From positions 1 to 64,000 of the forward strand of contig JAEUWY010000002.1 of the NCBI GenBank assembly GCA_022059125.1: a stretch of DNA of 64,000 bases. The letters are read 5' to 3'. Shown piece by piece: positions 48,653 to 58,966 of the stretch. The notes below the pieces were generated by a model. That model was given only the letters and a program-made list of their open reading frames with translations, was not told where the DNA came from and searched no databases. Made by a program: the position numbers and the translations under genes. Numbering within the stretch: the first letter of the stretch is position 1; the number at the start of each line of letters is the position of its first letter. Source of the stretch: Corynespora cassiicola (Eukaryota; Ascomycota; Dothideomycetes; Pleosporales; Corynesporascaceae).

Positions 48653-49220
48653 AGCGGGCGTATGCACACAAGTCAAAGAGCTTAGGGATCAGGGCAAGGC
48701 TGGACCTGGGTCGAAACGGCGTGCTTCTCCAAGGCGACGAGATGGGCAGGCTGACGGTTTAGTACAGAGGGCGCCGCGAAGGCTTCCGGCACCGTGCCAC
48801 AACGGCTGGCACGGCGCCAGGGCTCGTCTACAGGCCAAATCACAGTGCTGTCTTCCCATGATTCTCGGAATCCGAATTTATAACCCCCTGTTTGGTTGCG
48901 GGAAGCATCACTGGCTCAAGATAAGCTTTGTGCGACAGTAAGCACCCAAACACACGGGTCCGCGGATCTGCAGGTTAGCGCAGGATATCTGATGATTGAT
49001 CCATGTTGGCAAAGCTAGTCCCCACCTAGTGCCCGCCTACACAGTAGTATCCACCTGGCATCCCCGCAGCATCGAGCCAGTATCGGACTAGGCGGGTAGG
49101 GATTTAGATTACACAGTCAGTCTTTAGCAGCAATCCACCACAACCACCACCACCGTCCTCGGGCGGCCAAGGCAGACGCCCATGTTCCATTCCTCCGCCC
49201 ACGCATCGCCACGGTAAGGT
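48653..49220. promoter_or_regulatory. Promoter of the Pth11-like gene
   Basis: 568 bp between two minus-strand genes. It holds the exact TCGGAATCCGA site (48,865-48,875), and the rest shows nothing I can name. Confidence 0.45.
48865..48875. promoter_or_regulatory. TCGGN3CCGA palindrome (TCGGAATCCGA)
   Basis: Exact copy, same 11-mer as 42,884-42,894, upstream of the Pth11-like gene. Confidence 0.65.
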
Positions 49221-50229
49221 TTAGAAAATGGCCTGTTGCTTGTACGTCTCGGCCTGGATCTGCAGTGGCGCCCCGCCTCCCGTGCACGTTCCCGAGTTGA
49301 GAGCGCCGGTGACGGTCTGCATGGGGCTGGAGCAATCACCCGCAGCGAAGACGCCCTTGACGCTGGTCTGGTTGAAGGGAGGGTTGACGGCCACCGTCTT
49401 CATGGGCGAGAGGTCGCATCCGAGCTGCTGGGCCAGGTCGCCCCTCAGCTTCGTCTTCGGCTTGTGTGCCAGGAAGGCCTCGGTGATGCTGGTTCCGTCT
49501 TCAAGCTGCAGAGTAATGCGAGCCCGCTCTGGCTCCTTGACAAGCTTGGTGATCTTCTTGGCGTTGACCGTCATGGGAGCCGGTGCCGCCTCGAGCGCAG
49601 CCTTCAGGTCCGAGGCGAGTTGCTCGTTTCCGTTCGTGTAGAGCGTCACCTGTTCCACCATGCGCAGCGCCTGGCGAGCAAAGTGAAGCGCCGGTACCAC
49701 AGCCCCCGTGTCTCCCTCGGCCAGCATGCCTGCCGAAGCATTACCCCTCTCCTCCCAGCCGTGGCAGTACAGGCAGTGAAAGCTATCGAGAAAATCAGCA
49801 CTCAAAACAGCATCCCTCCATCTGAACTCCTGTAACTCACATGCCTGACACCCAACAGTCAGCATAGCCAGGGATGTCCGGGAACACATCCTCGACCCCA
49901 GTGGCCAGGACCACCTTTTTGCCCGTCCACGTCTTGCCGCCGCCCGTGGCTTCGAAGAGTCCGTCGTCTCGCTGCTTGATGGTCTCGATCTCGACCTTTT
50001 CAACCCTAATGGTTCCGTAGCGCTCAAAGTCCTTGAGGGCTGCAGCGCGGAATGCCTGCGGGTCTTGGTGGTCCCAGGTGGGCACCGTGTGCATGTGCTT
50101 GCTCTTCCCGTTTCGATACTTGCCAGAGTCAAACAGGACGGTTTTATGGTCCTGGCGTACGATGGAGGATGCGGCGCTCAGACCGCCAGGGCCTCCGCCA
50201 AGGATGATGATTTCGTACTCAGAAGCCAT
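49221..50229 (-). CDS. gliT-like: GliT-type FAD dithiol oxidase / thioredoxin reductase-like
   Basis: Closes the intramolecular disulfide of dithiol diketopiperazines and gives self-protection in gliotoxin-type producers. Exons on the minus strand 50,229-49,841 and 49,782-49,221 give 316 residues (GliT is about 334). The N-terminal dinucleotide fold is ILGGGPGGLSAA (GGGPGG at 11-16). The redox pair is in FHCLYCHGWEERG, Cys133 and Cys136, and the intron falls three residues before it. The second FAD motif is GVFAAGDCSSPMQTV. CxxC followed by HGWEERG is the GliT/HlmI signature and differs from the CATCDG of true thioredoxin reductases. The ATG is the first one with the FAD fold directly behind it. 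It is next to the exporter fusion, in the same orientation. Confidence 0.92.
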
Positions 50230-50613
50230 GATGAATGTGAACAAGTTCAGTGAGAAATCTGTAGGATGCTCGAGGGGGGATGGATTGGGGGGCTTTATTG
50301 TGAATGGGTGGATGCCGAGACGCGTAGGACCAAGGAGGACACGTTTTTGGGTGCGTAGGTGCGTAGATGCGTACGCAGAAGGCAGAAGGCAGAAGGGAGA
50401 AGGCGAGGTACCGTGCCGCATGGGCCGCAGCTAGCGCGTCACGTGATACGCGCATGCACCATAGAAGGCTCAAGCTCGGGCTCCGGAAGCTCTGATCGGT
50501 CCATGAACGCTCGAAGCCGCCTTTGAGACTCATTAAGATTGGTTTCAGTGAGATTGAGGCACCAATTGCTATGTAGGTAGGTATCACAGGTAGCGGGGCC
50601 GTTTCAGGCCTGC
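50230..50613. promoter_or_regulatory. Promoter of the GliT-like gene
   Basis: 384 bp between two minus-strand genes. It contains TCGGGCTCCGG at 50,476-50,486 (one base off the cluster palindrome) and a GAAGGCAGAAGGCAGAAGG microsatellite-like run near 50,379-50,402. Confidence 0.4.
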
Positions 50614-53208
50614 TTACTCCCCCTTCCAAGCCATTATGACGTTCGCCACCAAGCTCACTCGAACCCGTCCATCTTCCCTCAACTCGAAACCCTCTTTTAA
50701 ACAATCCTGCCAGTACATTTCCCTATTTTTATCCCAATTGCTCTCATCTTTCTCCGTCCAGCCGCCGTGGGGCATCCCCATCCAGCTCCATGCCATCTGT
50801 GTCCAGGAATCAATGCTTTCGTGCACCATTTCCGACTCAACTTGCACAGCCTTGATCCTGGAAAATCCCGCGTCTTTGAGCAGCTTCTCGAGGTAAGACG
50901 ACTCAAACCACTCGGGCTTGATGTGTGTGCCGTGCTCGCCGTACAGTTCAGCCCGCGTGCGATCCAATGCCACGGCGTGCGGGAGCGTAGCCCACGTCGT
51001 CATGACCGCAACGCCTCCCGGCGCGAGCGTGCGCAAGGCTTCAGCCGCCGCTTTTGGTGCGTCCCTGGCGCCAAAGATCACGAAATTCGTGAACGAATGT
51101 GTAACCGTGGAATCGGGTAACGTCAGATCTTCAGCCGCCATAACAGCTGGGTGTACCGTCGATTGCCAGCCTCGGGAAGCCACATGCTTTTTGAAATCGT
51201 CGATAAAGGCCGGATTGAGGTCGGTGGCGTGAATGGCCGTTGCTGGGGATGACGAGACCAAGTCCGGGTAGAGCTCGAGAACGGCGCGTGTGACGGCTCC
51301 GGTGCCACAGCCGTTGTCATGCACAACCGCGCCGACGGTGATGGGAGGGACTTGGTCGCGGAGATACTTCCTCGCGACAATGATCGTACTGTCGCCTATC
51401 ATGGAACCGAGGAGTTGAGATGTGCGAGGGATGCATTGTTTTGGAACGAAGGGGCCTGACTGCACAGAAGCCCGGGACTTTGACGTGTCAATGTCGCCTT
51501 TCTCTGCAGTGGCAACCCTCTCTTCCTTCTCCTCCTTCAGTCCGTACTTTGTTTCGTTCTTTCTCGACATGTCGTACTGTTTAACGGCAAAGACGGCCAA
51601 GAAGCCGGAAAGTGCGAATGCAATTCCCACCTGCCAGACCGTCTTCAAAGCACCCGAGTAGACGCCCAGCACTTGGCCCCTAATCGGGGACGTGAGACGT
51701 TGGACGCCACCCATGGAAGCGAACCCGTAAGCGTTTCCGTTGGCCAACTGCTGCCGGACGGTGGCGTCGTCAACACGATGTAGAAAGTTGTCGACCTGGC
51801 CATTGAAGATGACCGAGGGGATTGTCACGCCCCAAATACCGCCAAAGCTGCGGATGAATGCGTAGGTAGCAGTTGTTTTGGCGATGTCGCCTTCACTGAG
51901 CGCTGCCTGGACTGCAGGCAAGACGGCCACCAAAATGACACCCAACCCGATGGCAGCAATGATCTGGAAACAGACCCATGCAGCCTTGTGAGATCCTGCG
52001 TCGAGCAGCGTGAAGAGCCCTACGCCGATCGAGATCAAAGCGAATCCTGCGAAATGCTGTGGCTTGTATTTCCCCGTCTTGGAGATCATGCCTCCAGCCA
52101 CGATCCCGGACGGAACCAAAAACATGTTCAAAGGAAGCTGGTTGACACCAGACCCAAGTGGCGAAGCCCCCAACACGCCTTGAAAGTAGACGGGCAAGAA
52201 CCAGATGACCCAGTACAGGAGAAGGGCCCCATCGAACGCCATGAAGAATCCCGCTGACGATGTTCGTTTCCCAAAGAGTCGGCTGGGGACCATTGGGTTG
52301 TTGCAAAACTTGGTCGACTCATATATGTGAAAGAAGACCCATCCGACAAAGCCCAGGACAAGGGGTACAATGATATTTGCCGAATCCCAAGGAAATACGA
52401 CGCCGCCCATGACCAGTCCAAGCAGGACCGCAGTGACGGAGCCCATGAAGATCCCCGCGCCGACATAGTCGATGCGCGCAAGAGCAACTTTCCATGGCTT
52501 CGGCTCATGCTTGAGGTCCAAAAAGAGAACCAGGTACACAAGGGCCAAGCCTCCCGTGATCAAGTTCAGATAGAAGCACCATCGCCAATCCGCCTTTGCG
52601 ATTGCGCCGCCTACAATAGGACCGATGGACGATCCAAGAGCGCCGGTAATCCGGACAAGACCCAGGAACTTGGCGCGCTCCTGTAGAGGTACCAAATCGC
52701 TGACCACGACATCGATCAAGACGAGAATGCCGCCGGCACCGAGTCCTTGCACTGTTCGACCGCCAATCAACATTCCGGCTCCCTTTGCTCCTCCTGCGAT
52801 GCCGCTGCCGAGGATAAAGCATGCAGTGAGGAATAGGAGGGGCCATCGCCTTCCGAAAATGTCGGCGAGTTGGCCGATGAAGGGCTGGACGACTGTGGAC
52901 GCGAGGAGGAACGCGTTTCCCACCCATACGTACTTGTTGCCGACGTCGATGGATTCGATGATGGTGGGCAAAGCTGTGGTGACGATGGTAGCCTCGAGGG
53001 AAGTGGAAAGGCCAAGCAGACACAAAGCGAAAAAGACGGACCAGAACTTTAGTGACTTTGGCACGGCTGGTTCCGCTGCTGGATCTGGCTTCTCTTGCGC
53101 GGTGGATCCATTTTCCGTCTCTTTTTTGTTCGGTGGCATAGGCGGCGAAGGGGCTGGATCAATGGTCGGATTTTCGCTCTGCTGTATCGCTGACGCGGGA
53201 TCAGCCAT
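50614..53208 (-). CDS. MFS exporter fused to a SAM-dependent methyltransferase (864 aa)
   Basis: One intronless frame encodes two complete proteins. Residues about 50-560 form a 14-helix drug:H+ antiporter (DHA2, GliA-like) with motif A GQLADIFGRR and motif C GSSIGPIVGG. Residues about 595-864 form a class I methyltransferase with SAM motif I VVHDNGCGTGAVT (about 627-639), DLNP after strand 2, LAPGGVAVMTTW, and a complete C-terminus (VANVIMAWKGE). The linker (about 560-594, KNETKYGLKEEKEER...) is charged and probably cytosolic. No stop, promoter-sized gap or splice pair separates the halves (junction near 51,440). The methyltransferase resembles the UbiE-like group that includes the gliotoxin S-methyltransferase GtmA/TmtA, an inference from motif style. 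An in-frame TTG at 53,265 is not a likely start; the ATG at 53,208 is used. The substrate is unknown. Confidence 0.88.
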   Translation of the reverse strand: MADPASAIQQSENPTIDPAPSPPMPPNKKETENGSTAQEKPDPAAEPAVPKSLKFWSVFFALCLLGLSTSLEATIVTTALPTIIESIDVGNKYVWVGNAFLLASTVVQPFIGQLADIFGRRWPLLFLTACFILGSGIAGGAKGAGMLIGGRTVQGLGAGGILVLIDVVVSDLVPLQERAKFLGLVRITGALGSSIGPIVGGAIAKADWRWCFYLNLITGGLALVYLVLFLDLKHEPKPWKVALARIDYVGAGIFMGSVTAVLLGLVMGGVVFPWDSANIIVPLVLGFVGWVFFHIYESTKFCNNPMVPSRLFGKRTSSAGFFMAFDGALLLYWVIWFLPVYFQGVLGASPLGSGVNQLPLNMFLVPSGIVAGGMISKTGKYKPQHFAGFALISIGVGLFTLLDAGSHKAAWVCFQIIAAIGLGVILVAVLPAVQAALSEGDIAKTTATYAFIRSFGGIWGVTIPSVIFNGQVDNFLHRVDDATVRQQLANGNAYGFASMGGVQRLTSPIRGQVLGVYSGALKTVWQVGIAFALSGFLAVFAVKQYDMSRKNETKYGLKEEKEERVATAEKGDIDTSKSRASVQSGPFVPKQCIPRTSQLLGSMIGDSTIIVARKYLRDQVPPITVGAVVHDNGCGTGAVTRAVLELYPDLVSSSPATAIHATDLNPAFIDDFKKHVASRGWQSTVHPAVMAAEDLTLPDSTVTHSFTNFVIFGARDAPKAAAEALRTLAPGGVAVMTTWATLPHAVALDRTRAELYGEHGTHIKPEWFESSYLEKLLKDAGFSRIKAVQVESEMVHESIDSWTQMAWSWMGMPHGGWTEKDESNWDKNREMYWQDCLKEGFELREDGRVRVSLVANVIMAWKGE

Positions 53209-53925
53209 TACTTGGGTGATGTTGGATCTAGCTTGACTTAAAAACGCATGCGGTAGAATATTCAAGTGTTAGAAAATCAAATGATGGTGTTTACCAAGCC
53301 GACAACAAAAGCTAAGCGACATAAAACGGCGAGGCAGATACGATATGTGTGGCGGGAAACCGGCGCAGCAAAAGGCTAAAGCTTATAGGCTGTTTATTGC
53401 AGATTACTCAGTTAGAAACTGTTCTATATCTATAAACTAATAGATATACTCTTCTACAGAAGTAAGTTTTAAATAGCGTATTTTGTAAAATATAGTATTT
53501 TTAGTTTTTATTATTTAATCAGCTTATAAAATAACAGCTTAAATTTATAAAAAATTATAATAAATAGTTAAACACGCGTAATAGTTATAAAATATTTATA
53601 ATACTAATTTTAATTAGTATTTAAAGTATTTTAATTAGTTAATTTTATTTTAGCTATTTTTTTCAATATTTATTTTATTCTTAAATACCTAAATAGTATT
53701 ATTTCTGTTTTTTTAGAAATTTATTTTTTTTATTTAGTTTTAGTTTAGTATAGTTAAAAAAAAAGAAACTCGCGTAGCTTTTTTAATATATTTATTTTAA
53801 ACTTTTTAAAAAACTACTACTTTTTAAAATATATTATTAATAAAATTATTAAGTAATTTAAATAACAGTATATTAAATATTCTTATAATAATATTCTAAA
53901 AATAAAAATAATCTATATTAATAAA
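53209..53925. other. Exporter promoter and transition into AT-rich DNA
   Basis: 53,209-53,385 has normal composition and is probably the promoter of the fusion gene; no copy of the cluster palindrome is seen. From about 53,390 the sequence switches abruptly to RIP-type AT-rich DNA without recognisable content. Confidence 0.5.
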
Positions 53926-54686
53926 GTAGAGTGAAATAAAAAAAACTTACTTAAAAAATAGTATTTTAAACTTAAATAACTTTCTAACTAAACTAGTTAT
54001 TAAAATTAAAAAAATTAGTTTAATAGAGATACAATTTATTTTTAATACTATTATTTAGAATTAAAATTTATATTGTAATTTAAGAGTTAAAAATAAACTT
54101 AAAATAGAGGTAAAAAATGTAAAATTAAATAGTAATTTATTTTTATTTTAAAAAAAAATTTACATATTTTATTTTACGCTTACTAAACTAAGTTTAGTAT
54201 ATATTATATTAGTAAAAAACGAAAACTAGAAAATTCCTTTGATATTAAAAAAAAAGTTTAAAAAAAAAGTTTTAATTATATAAATAAATATTATATAATA
54301 ATAAACTAGTAGAATAAGTATATAAGTAAGTATTTTTAAAAAAAAAACTTGAATTCTAATTTTTGAACTATAAAAAAAAGTTAATTTTTTAATAAAAGTT
54401 TATATACTTATTATAGCTATTTCTAATATATTAAATAAAAATCGAATTAGTATTTAAAATATTATAAGATAAATAAGTAAAAAAAAAACTTATTTAGTAG
54501 TTTAAAAAACGATAGAAATTAGAATAAAATTAAGTAATTTTAAAAAATAAAAAAGTTATATTAAGAGATTTAATAAAAAGCTCTAAAAAAATTAATAGAT
54601 AATTTTTATTAAAAAATAATATAATTTTTTTTTAAAAAGCTTATAAAAATATAAGAAAGACGAAAATTATAATATAAATATTAGTA

Positions 54687-56790
54687 CAGAGAGGTAATAT
54701 TAAAAAAGAGTAGTTAAAAAAATAGCACTTTTTAAACTTTTATAACTGTTTAACTAAACTAGCTATTTAAAAAAAAAAAATTTTATATAAAGATATTTTT
54801 AGTCTTTTATTATAATGAAAAAAAAAATTATTTATATAATAGTAATAATTTTAAGTGTTAGAAAAAAAGTAGACTATAAAAAGGGTTAATTTAAAAGCTG
54901 ATTTATTTTTTTTCTAGCGTAAAATATTAATTTTTTATTTAAATATTATAGACTTATATATTATATATACATATATATATATACATTTTTAGTATAAGTT
55001 TTTTATCTAAAAAAAAAAAAAAAATAGAAGATTTTTTTTAAAAAAAATTAAACTATATAAATATATTAATAATTAATTAAATTATTAATATTTTATATAA
55101 TACCTATTAACGTTAATAACTGCCTTCTAACACCTAAGTAAAAGTAATAAATAATTATCTATTATTTTTTGTAAAATTTAATTTAATTTTTTATTTATAG
55201 CGTTTATAAATAAAGTATTATCTTTTTTATTATTTTTTTTACTTAATAAATTAGAATTTAATTTTTTTAAATTAATTTTTAATACAGTTTAGATATTTTT
55301 TATAGGTGCTAAATCCAGGCTATAAGCTAGATGTTTAAATAATTTAATTTTGTTTTTTTAAACTATTTTAAAACTAGTTTAGCTGTATAAATTTTGAAAT
55401 TATTTTATTAAAATTTTTAGTCTATAAACTAATTAGTATTTATATTAATTTTATAATTTAATAGTTAATAAAAATTATTTTAATTTTATATTAAATTTAT
55501 TAAAAAAATAAAAAAAAGTATATAAACTAACCGGGTTTTATCTGTTTTTTAATAATAAGTTTTAATACTTTTTATATATAATTTATATTATTAAAATTAT
55601 TTTTAGAATTAAATACTTTAATAAATACTAATTCTATTTTTTTTTCTTTCTAAATAGCTTTTTATACTAATATAATAATTTCTTAAGCTATAATTTAATT
55701 AGTACTAGTTTTTTAAAAAAGTAATTAAATTAAAAAAATTATAATTTACTTTTAATTAATTTTAATTTTTTTAAAATTTTTTTTTACTTATAATTTAATT
55801 TTATAAAAGCTAATTCAGCTTCTATTTTTTTTTTTTTTTTTTTTTTACATATTTTTGCTTAGAACCAAAGCTTTTTTTATTACTAACTTATTAAAAAATA
55901 TAATTTTATTTAAATTTAAATTTTTTTAATTTTTTAATTATTTTTCTATATATTTTAATTTTTTTTAGCTTTTTTTTTATTTAAATACAGCTTTTAAGTA
56001 CTAATATTTAAACTATAATTTTCTTTATTTAAATATTTTTATAAGCTTTCTTTAGATAGTTTTATATTATCTTTTAATAATCTTTTATTATTTATTTTTT
56101 TAGAGCTTTTAATTAAATCTCTATTAATAAATTTTTTTTTAATAGCTTTATTTTATTCTAATTTCTATTTTTAATTATACTATTAAATAAAAAAAAATTT
56201 TAATACGTTGTATAGTATTATAAATTTTTTTTTTTAATTTTAATTAAGATATTAAAATTAGTTATAATAAATATATTAGCTTTATATAAAAAATTAACTT
56301 TATTTTTATATGTTAAAAATTAAAGTTCTATTTTATCTGTGTTTAGAGAAAATAAAAATAAAAATTTTTATTTCTAAATTATTTATTTATATACTAATTT
56401 AACTAGTTTATTATTATATAATTAGTATTTATATAAGCAAACTTTATCTTTTAAACTTTATTTTTGTAATATTAAATTAAATTTTTAGTTTTAGTTTTCT
56501 GTTTATATAATATACGCTAAACTAAATATAGTTAATATAAAATAAAAAATTTAAAAACTTTTATTAATAAAAAGCAAATTAGTTAGTAATTTTACTTTTT
56601 TTATTAGTCTACGTTTTTTCTAACTTTTAAGTCTATTTTTATTATAAAAATTTTTTTTTTTTTTAGTTATAATAAAAGACTAGAAAAATTTCTATATAAT
56701 TTTTTTTTAAATAGCTAGTTTAGTTAAATAGTTATAAAAGTTTTAAAAGTGCTATTTTTTCGATTACTTTTTTTTAATATCATCTCTCTG
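54687..56790 (-). mobile_element. Tc1/mariner copy M5, degraded, inserted in M6
   Basis: The ends CAGAGAGGTAATATT... and ...ATATCATCTCTCTG are flanked by TA (54,685-54,686 and 56,791-56,792). The transposase remnants read on the minus strand: the conserved end LPRR..AVI lies at about 55,105-55,150 and the N-terminal part near 56,150-56,330. All frames are broken by RIP stops. 2,104 bp. Confidence 0.82.
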
Positions 56791-56823
56791 TACTAAAAAG
56801 GTTTACTTAGATAAATATATATA

Positions 56824-58954
56824 CAGTAGGGTGACACGAAAAAAACTCCCTCTAAAAAATAGCAATTTTTAAACATTAATAACTTTTTAACTAGACTAGC
56901 TATTAAAATAAAAAAAATTAATTCAATAGACATTTTTTAAGACTTTAAAATAAGATTTAAAAATTTAGAATTTATATTAAGGTTTTGAGGTTAGAATTAA
57001 GCTTAAAGTTAGAGTAAAAAAAAATGTAAAATTAAGTGCTTAATTATTTTTTATTAATAAAATTATTTTAACTTTTTTTTAAACGCTAGCTATATTAGGT
57101 CTAGTTTATATTACGTAAGCAAAAAACTGGAGCTATATTTTTATATTTAAAGTATAAAAAATTAAAGTTTAAAAAATAAAGTTTCGATTATGTAAGCATT
57201 ATTATATAATAATAAGCTAGTTAAATTAGTATATAAATTAATATTTTAAAAATTTAAATCTGAATCTCTATTTCCTCTAAATAAATATAAGATAGAATCT
57301 CAATTTTCAGACTACGAAGAAAAAGTTAATCTTTTATATAAAACTAATACACCTATTATAACTATTTCTAATATATTAAATAAATCTAAAAATAGTATAT
57401 ATTATACTATAAAACGAATTAATAAAAAATATAAATTATTTAATAGTTTAAATAAGGCTAATAAAGAAGAAAAAAGTAAGCTTTCTAAAAGAGATAAAAA
57501 AATTATTAATAGAGATTTAATTAAAAGCCCTAAAAAAACAAATAAAAGAATATTATTTAAAAATAATATAAAAGTATCTAAAAGAAGCTTACAAAGATAT
57601 TTAAAAGAAGAAAATTATAGTACAAAAATTAGTACTAAAAAGCCTTATTTAAATAAAAAAAAAGCTGAAATAAGATTAAAATATGCAAAAAAACAATTAA
57701 AAAATATAAGAAATATAAATTTAAAAAAAATTATATTTTCTGATAAGTTAGTAATAGAAAGAGGTCTAGGTTCTAGACAGAAATATATTAGAAAAAAGAG
57801 AAATAAGGGTATAGGGGCTGAATTAGCTTTTATAAAATCAAATTGTAAGTAAAAAAAAAAATTAAAAAAATTAAAATTAATTAAAAATTAATTGTAATTT
57901 TTTAATTTAATTACTTTTTAAAAAAAATTAATACTAATTAAATTATAGCTCGAGATATTGTTATATCAGTATAGAGAGCTATTTAGATAGAAGGAAGATC
58001 AGAATTAGTGTTTATTAAAATACCTAATTTTAAAAATAACTTTAATAATACGGATTATATATAAAAAGTATTAAAATCTATTATTAAAAAACAAATAAAA
58101 CCCGGTTAGTTTATATACCTTTTTTTAATTTTTTTTATTTAATTTATTATTTAATTAAATTTATTTAATTAAATATTAAATTATAATATTAATATAAATA
58201 CTAATTACTTTATAGACTGGAAATTTCAACAAGATAATTCAAAAATTCATACAGCTAAACCAGTTTTAAACTAGTTTAAAAAAAACAAAATTAAATTATT
58301 TAAACATCCAGCTTATAGCCCAGATTTAGCACCTATGGAAAACGTCTAGACTATACTAAAAAATAATTTAAAAAAATTAAATTCTAATTTATTAGGTTAA
58401 AAAAATAATAAAAAAGAAAATACTTTATTTATAAACGCTATAAATAAAGAATAGAATTTAATTCCATAAAGAATAATAGATAATTATATATTATCTTTAC
58501 CTAGGCGTTGGGAGGCAGTTATTAAAGCTAACGGATATTATACAAAATATTAATAATTTAATTAATTATTAATTTATTTATATAGTTTAATTTTTTTAAA
58601 TTTTTTTTTCTATTATTATTATTTATTTTTTTTAAGTAAAAAAGCTATATTAAAATTTTTTGTAGATAATTATATAGTCTAAAAATTTATAATAATTAAA
58701 TAAAAAATAAAAATTATACGCTAGATAAAAAATAATTAAGCACTTAATTTTACATTTTTTTTACTCTAACTTTAAGCTTAATTCTAACCTTAAAACCTTA
58801 ATATAAATTCTAAATTTTTAAATCTTATTTTAAAGTCTTAAAAAATGTCTATTAAATTAATTTTTTTTATTTTAATAGCTAGTCTAGTTAAAAGGTTATT
58901 AATGTTTAAAAATTGCTATTTTTTAGAGGGAGTTTTTTTCGTGTCACCCCACTG
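56824..58954 (+). mobile_element. Tc1/mariner copy M2, degraded
   Basis: The ends CAGTAGGGTGACACGAAAAA and ...TTTTTCGTGTCACCCCACTG form inverted repeats of well over 100 bp, with TA on both sides. The transposase start codon is ATA (57,292-57,294) where M1 has ATG, a RIP-type loss. The frame is otherwise long, and the same two introns are visible. The catalytic glutamate is kept (APMEN near 58,335), followed by a TAG in place of the tryptophan. The tips differ from M1, M3 and M5 (GTAGGGTGACACG against GAGAGGTGACATT), so it is a subfamily. Confidence 0.83.
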
Positions 58955-58966
58955 TATATACATATA

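Noticed and set aside
48456..48941. 161-residue plus-strand frame upstream of the receptor
   Set aside because: It covers receptor exon 1 in antisense and the promoter; no family resemblance.
51400..51480. An intron or missed stop between exporter and methyltransferase halves
   Set aside because: The frame is open throughout and no donor/acceptor pair improves the join; the linker and the start of the methyltransferase domain look complete.
52505..53023. Further frames of 80-200 residues over the exporter on both strands
   Set aside because: Shadows in GC-rich coding sequence; the exporter frame has full family motifs.
34114..53208. A Starship-type giant transposon carrying the cluster
   Set aside because: No tyrosine-recombinase captain gene and no matching short direct repeats at the edges were seen; only the partly inverted repeat D supports mobility.
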